Below are positions 10,731 to 21,321 of a DNA stretch of 64,000 bases, piece by piece. The translations under genes were made by a program, and so were the position numbers. The notes under the pieces are model-generated. The model saw only the letters and a program-made list of their open reading frames with translations. It was not told where the DNA came from and did no database searches. How positions within the stretch are numbered: the stretch's first letter is position 1; each line of letters starts with the position of its first letter. Where the stretch lies: assembly GCA_037953625.1 (NCBI GenBank), contig CM075654.1, positions 55,125,001 to 55,189,000 of the forward strand. The letters are read 5' to 3'. The DNA comes from Crotalaria pallida (taxonomy: Eukaryota; Streptophyta; Magnoliopsida; Fabales; Fabaceae).

Positions 10731-10934
10731 GTGTTCCCGGAACACTGACATTCGTTCCCAGAACGTAATGCCAAACCATACTTGGATAAATAAGCATCGC
10801 TCCCAGAGTGTGCATCACGTTCCCAGAACGCATAAGAACCATGTCCCAGACACTGGCCACATTCCCAGAATGTGTCATCAAGTAGGTTACAATTTGGTAC
10901 TCCCGGAGTACCCTCCTCATATTCCCAGAATATG
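10731..10934 (-). repeat. Array of short hairpins with constant TCCC(A/G)GA loop and covarying stems
   Basis: Eight inverted repeats share the core TCCC[A/G]GA while their stems differ. Examples: GTGTTCCCGGAACAC (10731), CACATTCCCAGAATGTG (10858), GGTACTCCCGGAGTACC (10896), CATATTCCCAGAATATG (10918). The pair next to the core changes together: T-A, C-G or G-C. The array lies about 1.6 kb downstream of the LTR TATA box in the sense of transcription, so it would be in the RNA. The second LTR has the same array at 43882-44102. Confidence 0.85.
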
Positions 10935-11200
10935 ATAAACGTTCCTACCAACCAATCTCCCATTCTCTATGCATGAATGGACAATTATTAAGGTTGGTTT
11001 TATCTTTACTTTAATTATTGTGATTTAGAAATATTTCAATTTCTCTTTTGAATGATTAATTTGAGGTATAATCCTTGGCACAAAAATTCACTCTTGAATT
11101 ATCTCAAAAACATGTCATTTAGCTTAGTTTGGGAAAAACTTAGCCAATGGTATTCATTTTCACTTAAAAGACTTAACTTTTATTTTTCAGTTTCAGGTAC

Positions 11201-12700
11201 TAACCGGTTACAGTCTCAGGCTAATCGGTTAGAATTACAGACTTGAACTGGTTTACCATTGAAATTCAGAAAACCCTTTTTCTTGAATTCTTTACCCAAT
11301 CCATAAACAAGTTTCAACATTGTTTTATACCTCAAATTCACTGTTTTCATCATTCCAAAAGTCTAAATCACATTCCAATTTCCAAATGAGCATAATTTCC
11401 TCTTGAAATTATCTCATTACACTAAGGTATCAACTCTCATTTTCAATCTGAACCATACAATATTAATCAGCTTATTTTCAGACTGAATTCCAGTGAAATT
11501 AAAGTCTAGATTTGAGTAAAAATGATAAGACCACAGGACTAATTTCAGAAATTCATTTTCTTTGAAATTTTACAGTATCTAACCGGTTACAATTATCGAA
11601 TAACCGGTTAGATTATGCAGTCTGAACACTGAAACATGAGGTTTTATAAACCATTCTTTTCTTTACTCAAATCTAACCAATTTCAACACTCAAAAGAGTT
11701 CATATACCTTAAAATAAACATGTTCAACCACAGAAACACATTTAACTTGCATGCATTAAGTTTAAAGTATAAAATTGCATAAAAACCCACATAAACACAA
11801 TTTAATACCACAAAACTTACAATAAACATTTAGATTGTGATTCAAGCATCAAAATCACTTGCATGCATCAACACAAAGTTGCTCAAAACAGAATTGAGCT
11901 AGAATTTGGCCTCCAAGCCTTTTGGTCTTAAACACATAATGCCCTTTTTGAGTCCTTGTTGACTCAAATCCTAAATCACTTGATTTTAGTCTAAATCTAG
12001 TATAAGGTAAACTTCTCCCATACCTCAAAGTTGTGTTTGATGAGTAATAGCACTGAAACTTGAAGAAAATCCACAAACTCCCCACAAATCCTATGTTCTG
12101 CTCTCAGCCACGATTTCCATCAACATGGTTCAAAAACCAGAGAATTTGACATAGAAATTGACCAAAGAAATTGGGGAAAACAATTAGAACTCGATCTAGG
12201 TAACATGCACTAAGAAATGAAAGTGATTTGAGGCTTAAGAGTTGTCTGTACTTACCAAAATCCAGACTCAAACCCAGCTTCCCGAACCAGAAAACTCAGA
12301 ATCCAGTTTTTCCAACTTCAACTTCTATGAGTGATTTCTCTTCTCACAATGACTCTCAGCTCACAAACTTTATATCAATGGAAAACCCTTGATTTAAGCT
12401 TTCCAGAAGTGTATCACTCACTCTCTATCGCTCAAAGAAGAAGAAGAATTGCCTCAAACGAAACAGAAACCCTAATCAGAGCAATTCCTTAACCAACACT
12501 TCTAAACCTTGATTTTGAGCTTGATTCAGGCTATTTATAGAGCAATTGGCTTAACATGCATAGTGACACGCGTTTCCCACTATGAATTGAGTGGGATTCG
12601 TGGTGATTAAAGGGATTAATCAAGTGATTACTCATCAAACGCACTAACTCAGTTTCTGGGTTCATCGTCTAACCGGTTACAGGGCATTACTAACCGGTTA
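11201..12700. repeat. Three pairs of TAACCGGTTA palindromes, 21 bp apart
   Basis: Pairs start at 11201/11222, 11580/11601 and 12670/12691, each exactly 21 bp start to start, about two helical turns. One member is TAATCGGTTA, intermediate to the TAATCGATTA motif of other elements. The other LTR has pairs at 44369/44390, 44743/44764 and 45833/45854 with the same spacing. Paired palindromes suggest binding by a dimeric protein; which protein is unknown. Confidence 0.8.
12531..12540 (-). promoter_or_regulatory. TATA box of the gypsy A LTR
   Basis: CTATAAATAG on the minus strand. The same box is at 45694-45703 in the 5' LTR. Transcription would start some 30 bases further down and run through the hairpin array. 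Confidence 0.6.
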
Positions 12701-13725
12701 GGTCAGTACAAAATTTAAAAATTAATACTTTTTAAATCTTTCCCTCCAAAAACCTTTTCAATATTACATTTAGGTCCTAAACCAAGGACTAAAATGCAAT
12801 ATCTATATTTTTGCATTTATTTGCCATATAAAAATATTTCCACTTATTTTTATATTTCAGGCTAATTAAATACAAAATATAAACTTGGAAAATTTATATA
12901 AATCAATAATAAAACTTTATTATTAATTTCCTTATTATCCGGAAGACGAAAATTAGGGGTGTTACACTACTCCCCCATGTAACACCCTTATAATTACTAC
13001 CCTTAACTCCCAAGTATTAAAAATGTGTACTTAAAAATTCCTTTTTAATATAATAAAATCACCCGTCAAACGGACGGAGTTTAGTCTGTTTTTCGGACTA
13101 ATCCAAAAATTCAACCTGTGGTAAACAATTTTAATTAAACACCAATAGCCAGCAGGGCTTCAGATAATATTTCTAAAACATATCCAGGCCCAATGGGCTC
13201 CAAAAATATCAGAGTAATAGCAGGAATACTAAGTTTGAGTATTGAAACCAAAAGTTATAACTTTAGCAAAGCAAAACCATCCTAAGCCTCATTCGAGATA
13301 TGCATATTAAATTTATATCAAAATAACATAAGAGGCTTAGGCCCATATTATATTCTAAATCCCATAATAACCCTACTTTCCCTATAAGGGAAAGTACTCC
13401 TGCTTGGCCGGGGGTTGTGCAATCTCAATCTCTGTACCTGTAATGTATAGTAAGGGAGTGAGCATTGCACATGAAATAGAATAGCAGTTTCTAGATAGAC
13501 ATAACAACTAACCAGGCCAAACACAATTAGCAATTTATCCACATAAGTACAAGTTCATCACAAACATACCATATTTTCCAATTCCATCATTTTATAAGTG
13601 CCGATCCCCTTTTTAGTTAATTCCTTTTCACCCCTTTGGTTCCCTTTTATATATTTTCCCCAATTCCAAAGAAATCCCTTTGTTTTAATCCCTTACCTTT
13701 TCCTTATTCTTTTCCTTTTATTTAC

Positions 13726-14604
13726 GGTGTATGTATGTCTCCACCAAATCGAAGGCCTACATACATACACCAATCACGATGTATGTCTCCACCAAATCGA
13801 AGGCCTACATACATCGCTTTTCCATTACCGTTATCTTGTCCAATTTTATTCCCTGTTTCCCTTATTCATTTCCTTTTATTTATGGTGTATGTATGTCTCC
13901 ACCAAATCGAAGGCCTACATACATACACCAATCACGATGTATGTCTCCACCAAATCGAAGGCCTGCATACATCACTTTTCCTTTATCGTTTACCTTGTTT
14001 TATCCATTGTCCTTTCCATTTTCCTTTTTATTTAGGGTGTATGTATGTCTCCACCAAATCGAAGGCCTACATACATACACCAATCACGATGTATGTCTCC
14101 ACCAAATCGAAGGTCTACATATATCGCTTTTCCATTACCGTTTTACCTCTTATTATTTGGCCACAGGGTCAATACAACCACCTGCGCCGTGCCACAGGGT
14201 CAACACAACCACCTATGACATGTACCATTTTATTTAGGCCACAGGGTCAATACAACCACCTGCGCCGCGCCACAAGGTCAATACAACCACCTGTGACATT
14301 TACCATTTATCAGACCACAGGGTCAATACAACCACCTGCGCCGTGCCACAGGGTCAATACAACCACCTGTGACATTTACCATTTTTATTTCTTTTTCCTT
14401 TTTATATACGGTGTATGTATGTCTCCACCAAATCGAAGGCCTACATACATACACCATCGACGATGTATGTCTCCACCAAATCGAAGGCCTACATACATCG
14501 CCCCAGTTTCGTTGTATTGTCTCCCCCAAATCGAAGGCCTACAATACAACCCCAATTTTTTTACGATGTATCGTCTCCCCCAAATCGAAGGCCTACGATA
14601 CATC
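13726..14604 (-). repeat. Array of ten hairpins with a constant 22-nt loop and covarying stems
   Basis: Each unit is a perfect or near-perfect inverted repeat around the same 22 bases (TCTCC[A/C]CCAAATCGAAGG plus CCTA). Units are at 13726-13771, 13777-13816, 13884-13929, 13935-13974, 14036-14081, 14087-14126, 14410-14455, 14461-14500, 14511-14550 and 14565-14604. Four different 5' arms occur: GGTGTATGTATG, CGATGTATG, GTTGTATTG and GATGTATCG. Each is matched by its exact complement on the other side. At 14087-14126 one arm has changed but a G-U pair keeps the stem. The copy in the other LTR is 21322-22152. Confidence 0.9.
14161..14377. repeat. Six-unit repeat based on CCACAGGGTC...CCACCTG
   Basis: Units of roughly 30-33 bp carry CCACAGGGTCAATACAACC. 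Several close with CCTGTG and form a 6-bp stem CACAGG/CCTGTG. It sits between hairpins six and seven of the larger array. The same six units are at 21756-21972. Confidence 0.75.
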
Positions 14605-15296
14605 CCCACCTTTATCCATTATTAGTTGTCCATATATATATATATATCATTATTTTGTCTACCAATTCCATTTAATGTTTACCAAATTATTCCAAGCACA
14701 AACACCATCATATTATAAACAAATAGCCACATTTCACATTTCACATAACAATTAGAGTGCAAATAATAACAAACATCACCTTTCATGTAATCATGAAACA
14801 CCCACATTTCTTTTGCACTTGTCCAAATTATTGATTTAAAATCCTAAATTAGGGGTTCATGTCATTTAATTTTCCTCCATAAAAACCTAACCTTATTCTT
14901 TAATTCTTAGAGTTCCATAATTAATAATTAAGCCTAATTTCAACATTTTCCTTAGTTTCTAAATTGGGGTTTCTAATTTCCTACCCTAACACATAAACTC
15001 CTAGCCAACCATTATATCTAAATACAAACCCTTTCCTAGAACAAGCCAATGCTCACTATATCCACCCCCTTACCTTAACCAAAGAGAGGGAAAGTGGAAG
15101 AACCCAAGCCGTAGCTCCAAGCGCTCCTAAAATCAAGAGCTCCGAACGCACGAAGGTAAAGAGAGTGATGATAATCTTTCCTAAATCAAAGGAATGGAAT
15201 GAGGATGAAATTATTGCCCCATTTCAAAAGGAAATTCGAATTTCCCCAAAGAAGGGAAAGAGAGAGAGGGCAAATCCAAAATAGAGAGAGAGGAAC

Positions 15297-16899
15297 TATT
15301 AGTTCCATGGTGAATGTTTTGATAATGACAAAGTGTTTTGAACAAGCTATCATGTGATGATCAAGTTCAAGTTCAACAAGCAACAACAAACATCAAGTGA
15401 AGAAGAGAGAACAAGCTCATGAAGACTTAAGTTTGAGTGTAATTGTTTTTGTTTTATCTTTTGCCTCTCAAGCTTCATAGGTTTTCATTTGGGTAGTTTG
15501 TTTAGAGGGTAGTGAATCTCATTCATTAGTCATGATTTAATCATAATTTGAGTTTTTACTTAACCTAGAATCGATAGGTGGCTTAAAGGTTTTAAAGGAA
15601 AGGTTTAGTTTTGAGAAAACAAGTTTTAAACAAGTATCAGACATGTTTAATCGATTAAGAAAATATTTAATCGATTAGTACTCGATTAAGTAAAGATTTA
15701 ATCGATTAAGTACTGCTGAACTGGTTTTTTAAAATACGTTTTTCACTTCTCAAAATTAGTTTTCAAGTGCCATAACTTTTGGGTATTCTATAAAAACCTT
15801 TTCCTAACCTTTGTGATCATAATCTATCATTTTGATATTCATTTTACAAAGAATCAAGCCATTCTATTTTCTCTCAATTTCAAAGATCAAAGCTTTCATA
15901 TTTTCATATTCTTTGATCAAGAACCTTTGAATCTCTTATTGTGAATTGTCATAGCTATTGATTGAGATTCATAGGAGTGTTATTGTGTTTTCTATTGTGT
16001 TGTAATCTTTGCAAGAAGGCAAGCCAACTACAACAAACAAGAAGCCTTGGTGTGTCGATTATCATCAAGCAAAGTTCAAGAAATTGAAGAAAGTCTTGGT
16101 TGTGAATCAAGCAAAGAGAAGCCTTGGTGTGTGGATTATCATCAAGCAATTGAAGACTTGTTGTGTAGATTATCAACAAGGGGTAGAGGTTAGATTAGAG
16201 AGAAGATCAATAGGATTACAAGGCAAGGGTGTCGGTTATCTCTTGTAGGCTAGCAAGAAGGAAGTCTTGTGAGGCAATCACTTGTAATTTGAGAACTCTA
16301 ATTCCTCATAGTGAAGAATCTCTCTTGGTTGAAGAGGGGACTGGATGTAGCTTTCAAGTGGATGAAAGTGAACCAGGATAAATCGCTGTGTCGTATCTCT
16401 AAACCCTTACTCTTTATATTCAAGTCATTTGATTGCATTCTTGGTTGAAAACCTAGAAAAGAGTGATTTTCATAATTGATTGAATTAAATCTTTATTTGT
16501 TCAAATTGATAAAGGGAAAATCATTTTCATAACTAGGATAATCAATAAGAATATAGGTGTTAATTGTCTCCGCTGAATCTCTGATCTTAAGTGTTGATTG
16601 ATTGATTTTCGTATTCAATTGAAAAGTGATTTTTCAGTTTCTGATAGATTTAATTGATTAAGTGTTCGTTTAATCGATTAAGGACTTTTGAACTTTCAGG
16701 TTTAATCGATTAGTACTCGATTAAATTGCAGGTTAATCGATTAAGTGCTGTAGAATTTGCAAAAATCATTTGTTTTGATTGTTTCGATTTGTTTCGTTCG
16801 AAAATCTTTCAAGGTATCTTTTACACCTATTCAACCCCCCCTTCAAGGTGTATTCCTAGGGTTCCTTTGTCTCTCCAACCACCAATTGCGGTTTCCTCA
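15297..16899 (+). mobile_element. Solo LTR of the copia D family
   Basis: A 1.6-kb LTR (TATTAG, probably from TGTTAG, to CCTCA) is flanked by GGAAC on both sides (15292-15296 and 16900-16904). The uninterrupted target is visible in the other LTR near 22840. Its ends match the 768-bp LTRs at 35419-36186 and 38497-39264 in reverse orientation, but it holds about 0.8 kb more in the middle. TAATCGATTA motifs lie at 15647-15705 and 16650-16745. No internal region is present, so LTR-LTR recombination removed it. Confidence 0.85.
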
Positions 16900-17532
16900 G
16901 GAACTTCAAGAATCATGAATACTTACTTGGAGAGACCAAGAGGGACTTGATGATGGACCTTGGAGTGATTCCGTTGAGGCTTGATGGATTTGGGATGAGA
17001 GATTGGGTGCCCTAAAGAGAGAAATTTCGTGCATTATGGCCAAAATCACGCGTGAACGACCTTTATTTTTTTCTACTGCAGGGTCGTTTAATCGATTATT
17101 AATCGATTAAGGGTTTCAAACATTCTGGACTTAATCGATTAAGCTGCAGCTTAGTTGATTAAGTTGTAGGATTTTTAGCACCCCGACTTTGAACGACCAT
17201 AACTTCTTCGTTAACCGTTGGATCTTCCTCAAATTTTGACACAAGCTTCCTCACCTATCCTAATTCACATCCAACGGTGGAATTTGGGTTTAGATTTGTA
17301 AATCTTTTATTTTGAATTTCCTAATATAGGGTGTTTATAACACCAAAAACATCACTTCTAACGCTCTTTTGTTCATCTTTCGACCTCCTTTTTGATGCCA
17401 ATGCTTCTTGATTCCTTTATGGAATTCAAGGAACTTCTAATCCATCATTTTAAGTCCTTTTTAGAATAATCCTTACTTCTAAATCTTATCGTTATTCTAA
17501 ATATTATTTGAATTAAAATTCGGGATGTTACA

Positions 17533-19469
17533 TTTCTCCCCCACTTAGTAGAATTTCGTCCCCGAAATTCCGTTGAGTTCCGTAATTGGAGAACCATCCC
17601 ATTGGTAAAGCTTCTGACTACGGTTTTCACTTCCCTTCGGTCTTTATTCCCCACTCCGGGTGTGATTAGGGTCATGCTTGTTTCAATGCTGGTCCTCGAA
17701 TACAATGTATCATCTCCCATTCCTTGGATTGAAATCCTCCCCCACTTAGCATTGACATACTTGATTATATCCATGCTAGGAGGTATGCTCATTCATTGCT
17801 CAGAATAGAGTACATAGATTGCCGACCGGTATCCAAGGCTGAGAAGAGGACACGTGGTTGACTAGCAATGGGTGGGCATAGAACTATGTCGTGTTTCTAC
17901 GACTTAGCAAATTCTCACATATGCATCTAAGATGCTTGAGGCTTGAAGAGAGTGAAGATGCAGAGAGGAAACATGAAGCACTCAAGAGTGAGTCTCATGG
18001 TCTTTGCAAGATGACCCAGGATGTACTGGATACATGTCAAGTAAGAAGGCAATGGAGGTTATCCCCAAAGTGTGCATTTTCAGCAGAGAGCTGTCGAAGG
18101 ATGCGTTTTCTATGGATCTGCGGTTAATTGATTGGTCTCGGTCGACCAGGGTCCCATCAAATGCACAGAGTCCCAAAAGACTTTGATTATCACTTGCGGT
18201 GTTCCGACGTAACATCTTGATTGCGATTCCACCTTGCGACTGCACTTTTATCCAGTTCACCTTTTACTCCTTCAAGTGAGTTTAGCAATGTCACTCTTAA
18301 AATCAATCTCCACTGTACTCGCAGTTCACTTCTATACTACTTCCTTCCCATTCATTTACTAATTTCAATTCGGTATAATAATTCCCAAAGATCGACTCCA
18401 CTTGAGGGTCAAGATCCAGATCCAGTTGTTGTTTCTCAATTTGGTGTCATTTTGGGAAGGTCTTGTTTTATCTCTAGTTTAACCCTCATTCGTTTCTCTG
18501 CGAAGTGTTTGGAATTATCTGTTTAGTAGTCCTATGGCTTATGGTATGATTACCAGTTATTGTCGCTCGGATAGGATCCGAATTGAGTCGTCAAGTCTCC
18601 CCCACTTGATATCAACATACCTGAGTAAGTCGAAGATAGGGAGGAAACTGGGTTGATTCCCAGAATTGATTAGCTAGGTTCTTAATTGGTTGGCGAGGTG
18701 GTACATGGGATTGAGTTGACTGCTAATCGGTATTATTGGTGTTGTTTCGAATTTTCTAGGATATAATGGCTCTTCATACTTACGTATACGGCTAAGTTCT
18801 CATGCAAGTTAGAGGGGTGGTTCGATCATTTAGTTGGATGTTCACGGTGGAAATATAGAATATGAGTGTCTTGAATGGGGTTGGTTTGCGAGTTACTGTT
18901 TATGAGTCTTAGTAAAGATCCTATAGGATTAAAGTCTAACCGGGCTTTTGACGGAGATAGAATTCCTAGACGGTTTATTCGGATCTCAACTAGATGATTG
19001 CAATAATATAACATGTCAACAAACGCGAAGACCGAGGTGGTCAGTCCCAATCTCACATTTATTGACTGTACATCACTATGTTATTGAATGATAGCATTAT
19101 CTTTTAACAGGTGCAAAAGAAAGGATGACCAATCCTGACCCTACACTCTATTAGAGAACGACACTATCACCAGGCTTTTGGTTAGGTCTCTTGTTACGGT
19201 CTTATAACTAAGTAAGGTTTTTCCTACGTGTTCCTTTAGATGGTATTCAAGATTGGATTGAAGATGAGTCTTTCTTAGGTTTCACAACTTCTAGAAATAC
19301 AGGATTAGGAATTTAAAATTCCAAGAGAATTGATTTAGGATGTTCTACACTAAAACTTAATAGAGATGCAGACTGAAAGTACCTAAAAATGTTTATCTAA
19401 ATTTTTAGAATCGTCTCGTACCTTTTGTTGATTTGGCCCTGATCTCCTTAAGTAGCTGTACAGCAGACC
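17533..19469 (-). other. Internal region of element B without a recognisable gene
   Basis: About 1.9 kb downstream of the AlkB stop codon. Only short frames are open and none resembles a retrotransposon protein I know. It holds the polypurine tract (17533-17546) and the inverted repeat GAATTTCG/CGAAATTC (17551-17570). Scattered 'cccccacttgatatcaacatac'-type strings (near 17738 and 18598) look like repeated polypurine-like sequence on the minus strand. Origin unknown. Confidence 0.5.
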
Positions 19470-20367
19470 TTAAGGGTGTGGACCAGGAAACTGATATTGT
19501 CGGAATGTAAGGTTGAGACGTCCAGGACGAAGTCCTGTGTCATCGAGCAATCCCTCGGGAGCTGTGTCTGGTATGATTTGCCGACACTCCATGAAAGATG
19601 TGACGAGACTCGCCACCGAATATTAATACATCACCCGACCCCAAGATAATTCTTTCTGCTCTCCTTGGATCTATCCGGTCTCCATAGAGAAACTCAGCCG
19701 AGTCACCAATGCAGAATGAAACTACCGGTATCCCTCTTTGCAGGCTTCCAACACTTTCGTCACGGTCCTGATGGAGACCAAGCTTTCCATTTTCTTCATA
19801 GAAGTTGACAATGCAGACATCAGGGGACATGGAAGGAAGTATGTCCTCCACTTCACGTACACCGCATTCCTTCTCCATCAAAGATTGTGCTTCTTGCATC
19901 GCTCCCATAACCAGCTGAATAAAATGATCAGGAATATTGGGTGGTTCGCTTCCATCAGTTACCCTTTTGTGTCCATATACTCGGGTTTGAGGATTCCAGT
20001 CTAAGCCGAGGCACATCATTTTCAGTCGGAGTCTGGCTCAACTTGTAAAGCCTGGTTGATAAAAACCTCCAGGACCTAAGCCCATCTCATGACAGTTCTT
20101 TACTACGCCCACCTGTTCTTCATGAGTCAAGTGTTGCTTCAAGAGAACCATTCCCGGTCTCAAAATTATATTCTTCTTCTCACCAACTTTCACCCCCACG
20201 TGTTGCTCCTTGTCTCCAATAGTCGATCTAAGCTCACCCATTGCAGCAGTTTGCCATTCTTGAAAACAGATGTCATACGGCTTGGATTTCAAAGAATCAG
20301 TCGGGGAATTGATCTTGCGATGAGTAGCCGAACTGCTAGCAGGAGAATGGGAGAGCTGATTCTCCAT
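19470..20367 (-). pseudogene. Captured AlkB-family 2-oxoglutarate/Fe(II) dioxygenase gene, broken
   Basis: AlkB-family enzymes oxidatively remove alkyl groups from nucleic acids using 2-oxoglutarate and Fe(II). The frame begins at the ATG at 20367 (MENQLSHSP). It reads LGPGGFYQPG, then meets TGA at 20040-20038, then resumes in the same frame with RLRLKMMCLGLDWNP. The metal ligands HxD (GLHQDRDES) and the distal His (SRHIFHGV) are present, with SFCIGDSAEFLYG and SGDVLIFGG between them. Near 19565-19580 a frameshift occurs; the expected C-terminus (LRPGRLNLTFRQYQFP, stop at 19470) continues in the next frame. No introns interrupt it, so a spliced transcript was probably captured. It lies in the sense direction of element B. 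The closest plant group I recall is the At3g14160-like oxygenases. Confidence 0.8.
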
Positions 20368-20557
20368 GTTGCTACAATGTGGCAACAAAGGATTCTGTTG
20401 ATGCGGACATGTATATAATTTAGTACATAACTACATAGGGTTTTATAACTATAAACCTAAGTAACTAATATAGAACTTGACACTATCTATTGGTGACTCG
20501 CTTGTTGAGTAAACCACAGGAGTTAAGAGTTTAAACTCCAAAGGCCGAGGAAAAATT

Positions 20558-20570
20558 GCTTTGATACCAT
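20558..20570 (-). promoter_or_regulatory. Element B primer-binding site
   Basis: The minus strand reads ATGGTATCAAAGC three bases inside the LTR, one base off the initiator-Met site TGGTATCAGAGC. It shows that 20574-23471 is the 5' LTR and that the AlkB region is internal. Confidence 0.75.
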
Positions 20571-21321
20571 AAATGTAACACCCTTATAATTACTACCCTT
20601 AACTCCCAAGTATTAAAAATGTGTACTTAAAAATTCCTTTTTAATATAATAAAATCACCCGTCAAACGGACGGAGTTTAGTCTGTTTTTCGGACTAATCC
20701 AAAAATTCAACCTGTGGTAAACAATTTTAATTAAACACCAATAGCCAGCAGGGCTTCCGATAATATTTCTAAAACATATCCAGGCCCAATGGGCTCCAAA
20801 AATATCAGAGTAATAGCAGGAATACTAAGTTTGAGTATTGAAACCAAAAGTTATAACTTTAGCAAAGCAAAACCATCCTAAGCCTCATTCGAGATATGCA
20901 TATTAAATTTACATCAAAATAACATAAGAGGCTGAGGCCCATATTATATTCTAAATCCCATAATAACCCTACTTTCCCTGTAAGGGAAAGTACTCCTGCT
21001 CGGCCGGGGATTGTGCAATCTCAATCTCTGTACCTGTAATGTATAGTAAGGGAGTGAGCATTGCACATGAAATAGAATAGCAGTTTCTAGATAGACATAA
21101 AAACTAACCAGGCCAAACAAAATTAGCAATTTATCCACATAAGTACAAGTTCATCACAAACATACCATATTTTCCAATTCCATCATTTTATAAGTGTCGA
21201 TCCCCTTTTTAGTTAATTCCTTTTCACCCCTTTGGTTCCCTTTTATATATTTTCCCCAATTCCAAAGAAATCCCTTTTTTTTAATCCCTTACCTTTTCCT
21301 TATTCTTTTCCTTTTATTTAC

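Larger units (their letters stand above)
9399..12966 (-). mobile_element. 3' LTR of gypsy A
   Basis: About 3.57 kb, TGTAACACCCC at 12966 to GGGTATCACA at 9399, matches the LTR 42545-46129 throughout. The polypurine tract remnant TGGGGGAGTAG (12967-12977, minus) directly precedes it. A TATA box CTATAAATAG (12531-12540, minus) is present. Below 9399, nine bases identical to the sequence between the 5' LTR and the primer site (9390-9398) continue before the TRIM, which is unexpected for a 3' LTR flank. Confidence 0.85.
12978..17532 (-). mobile_element. 3' LTR of element B, interrupted by a solo LTR
   Basis: TGTAACACCC (12978) to GGGATGTTACA (17532), about 2.95 kb without the 15297-16899 insertion and its duplication. 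It matches 20574-23471 closely. The polypurine tract AAGTGGGGGAGAAA lies directly upstream in the minus sense (17533-17546). Confidence 0.87.

Noticed and set aside
13726..14604. Resemblance to a CRISPR array (regular repeats with differing flanks)
   Set aside because: The context is a plant nuclear LTR; the constant part is a loop and the variable parts are complementary arms, not spacers.
13598..14625. Three overlapping long plus-strand frames with repeated peptides (YVSTKSKAYIH, SPPNRRPTYI types), and their copies at 21194-22301
   Set aside because: They are translations of the hairpin array in an LTR, are open in all three forward frames because the repeat lacks stops, and run against the element's transcription.
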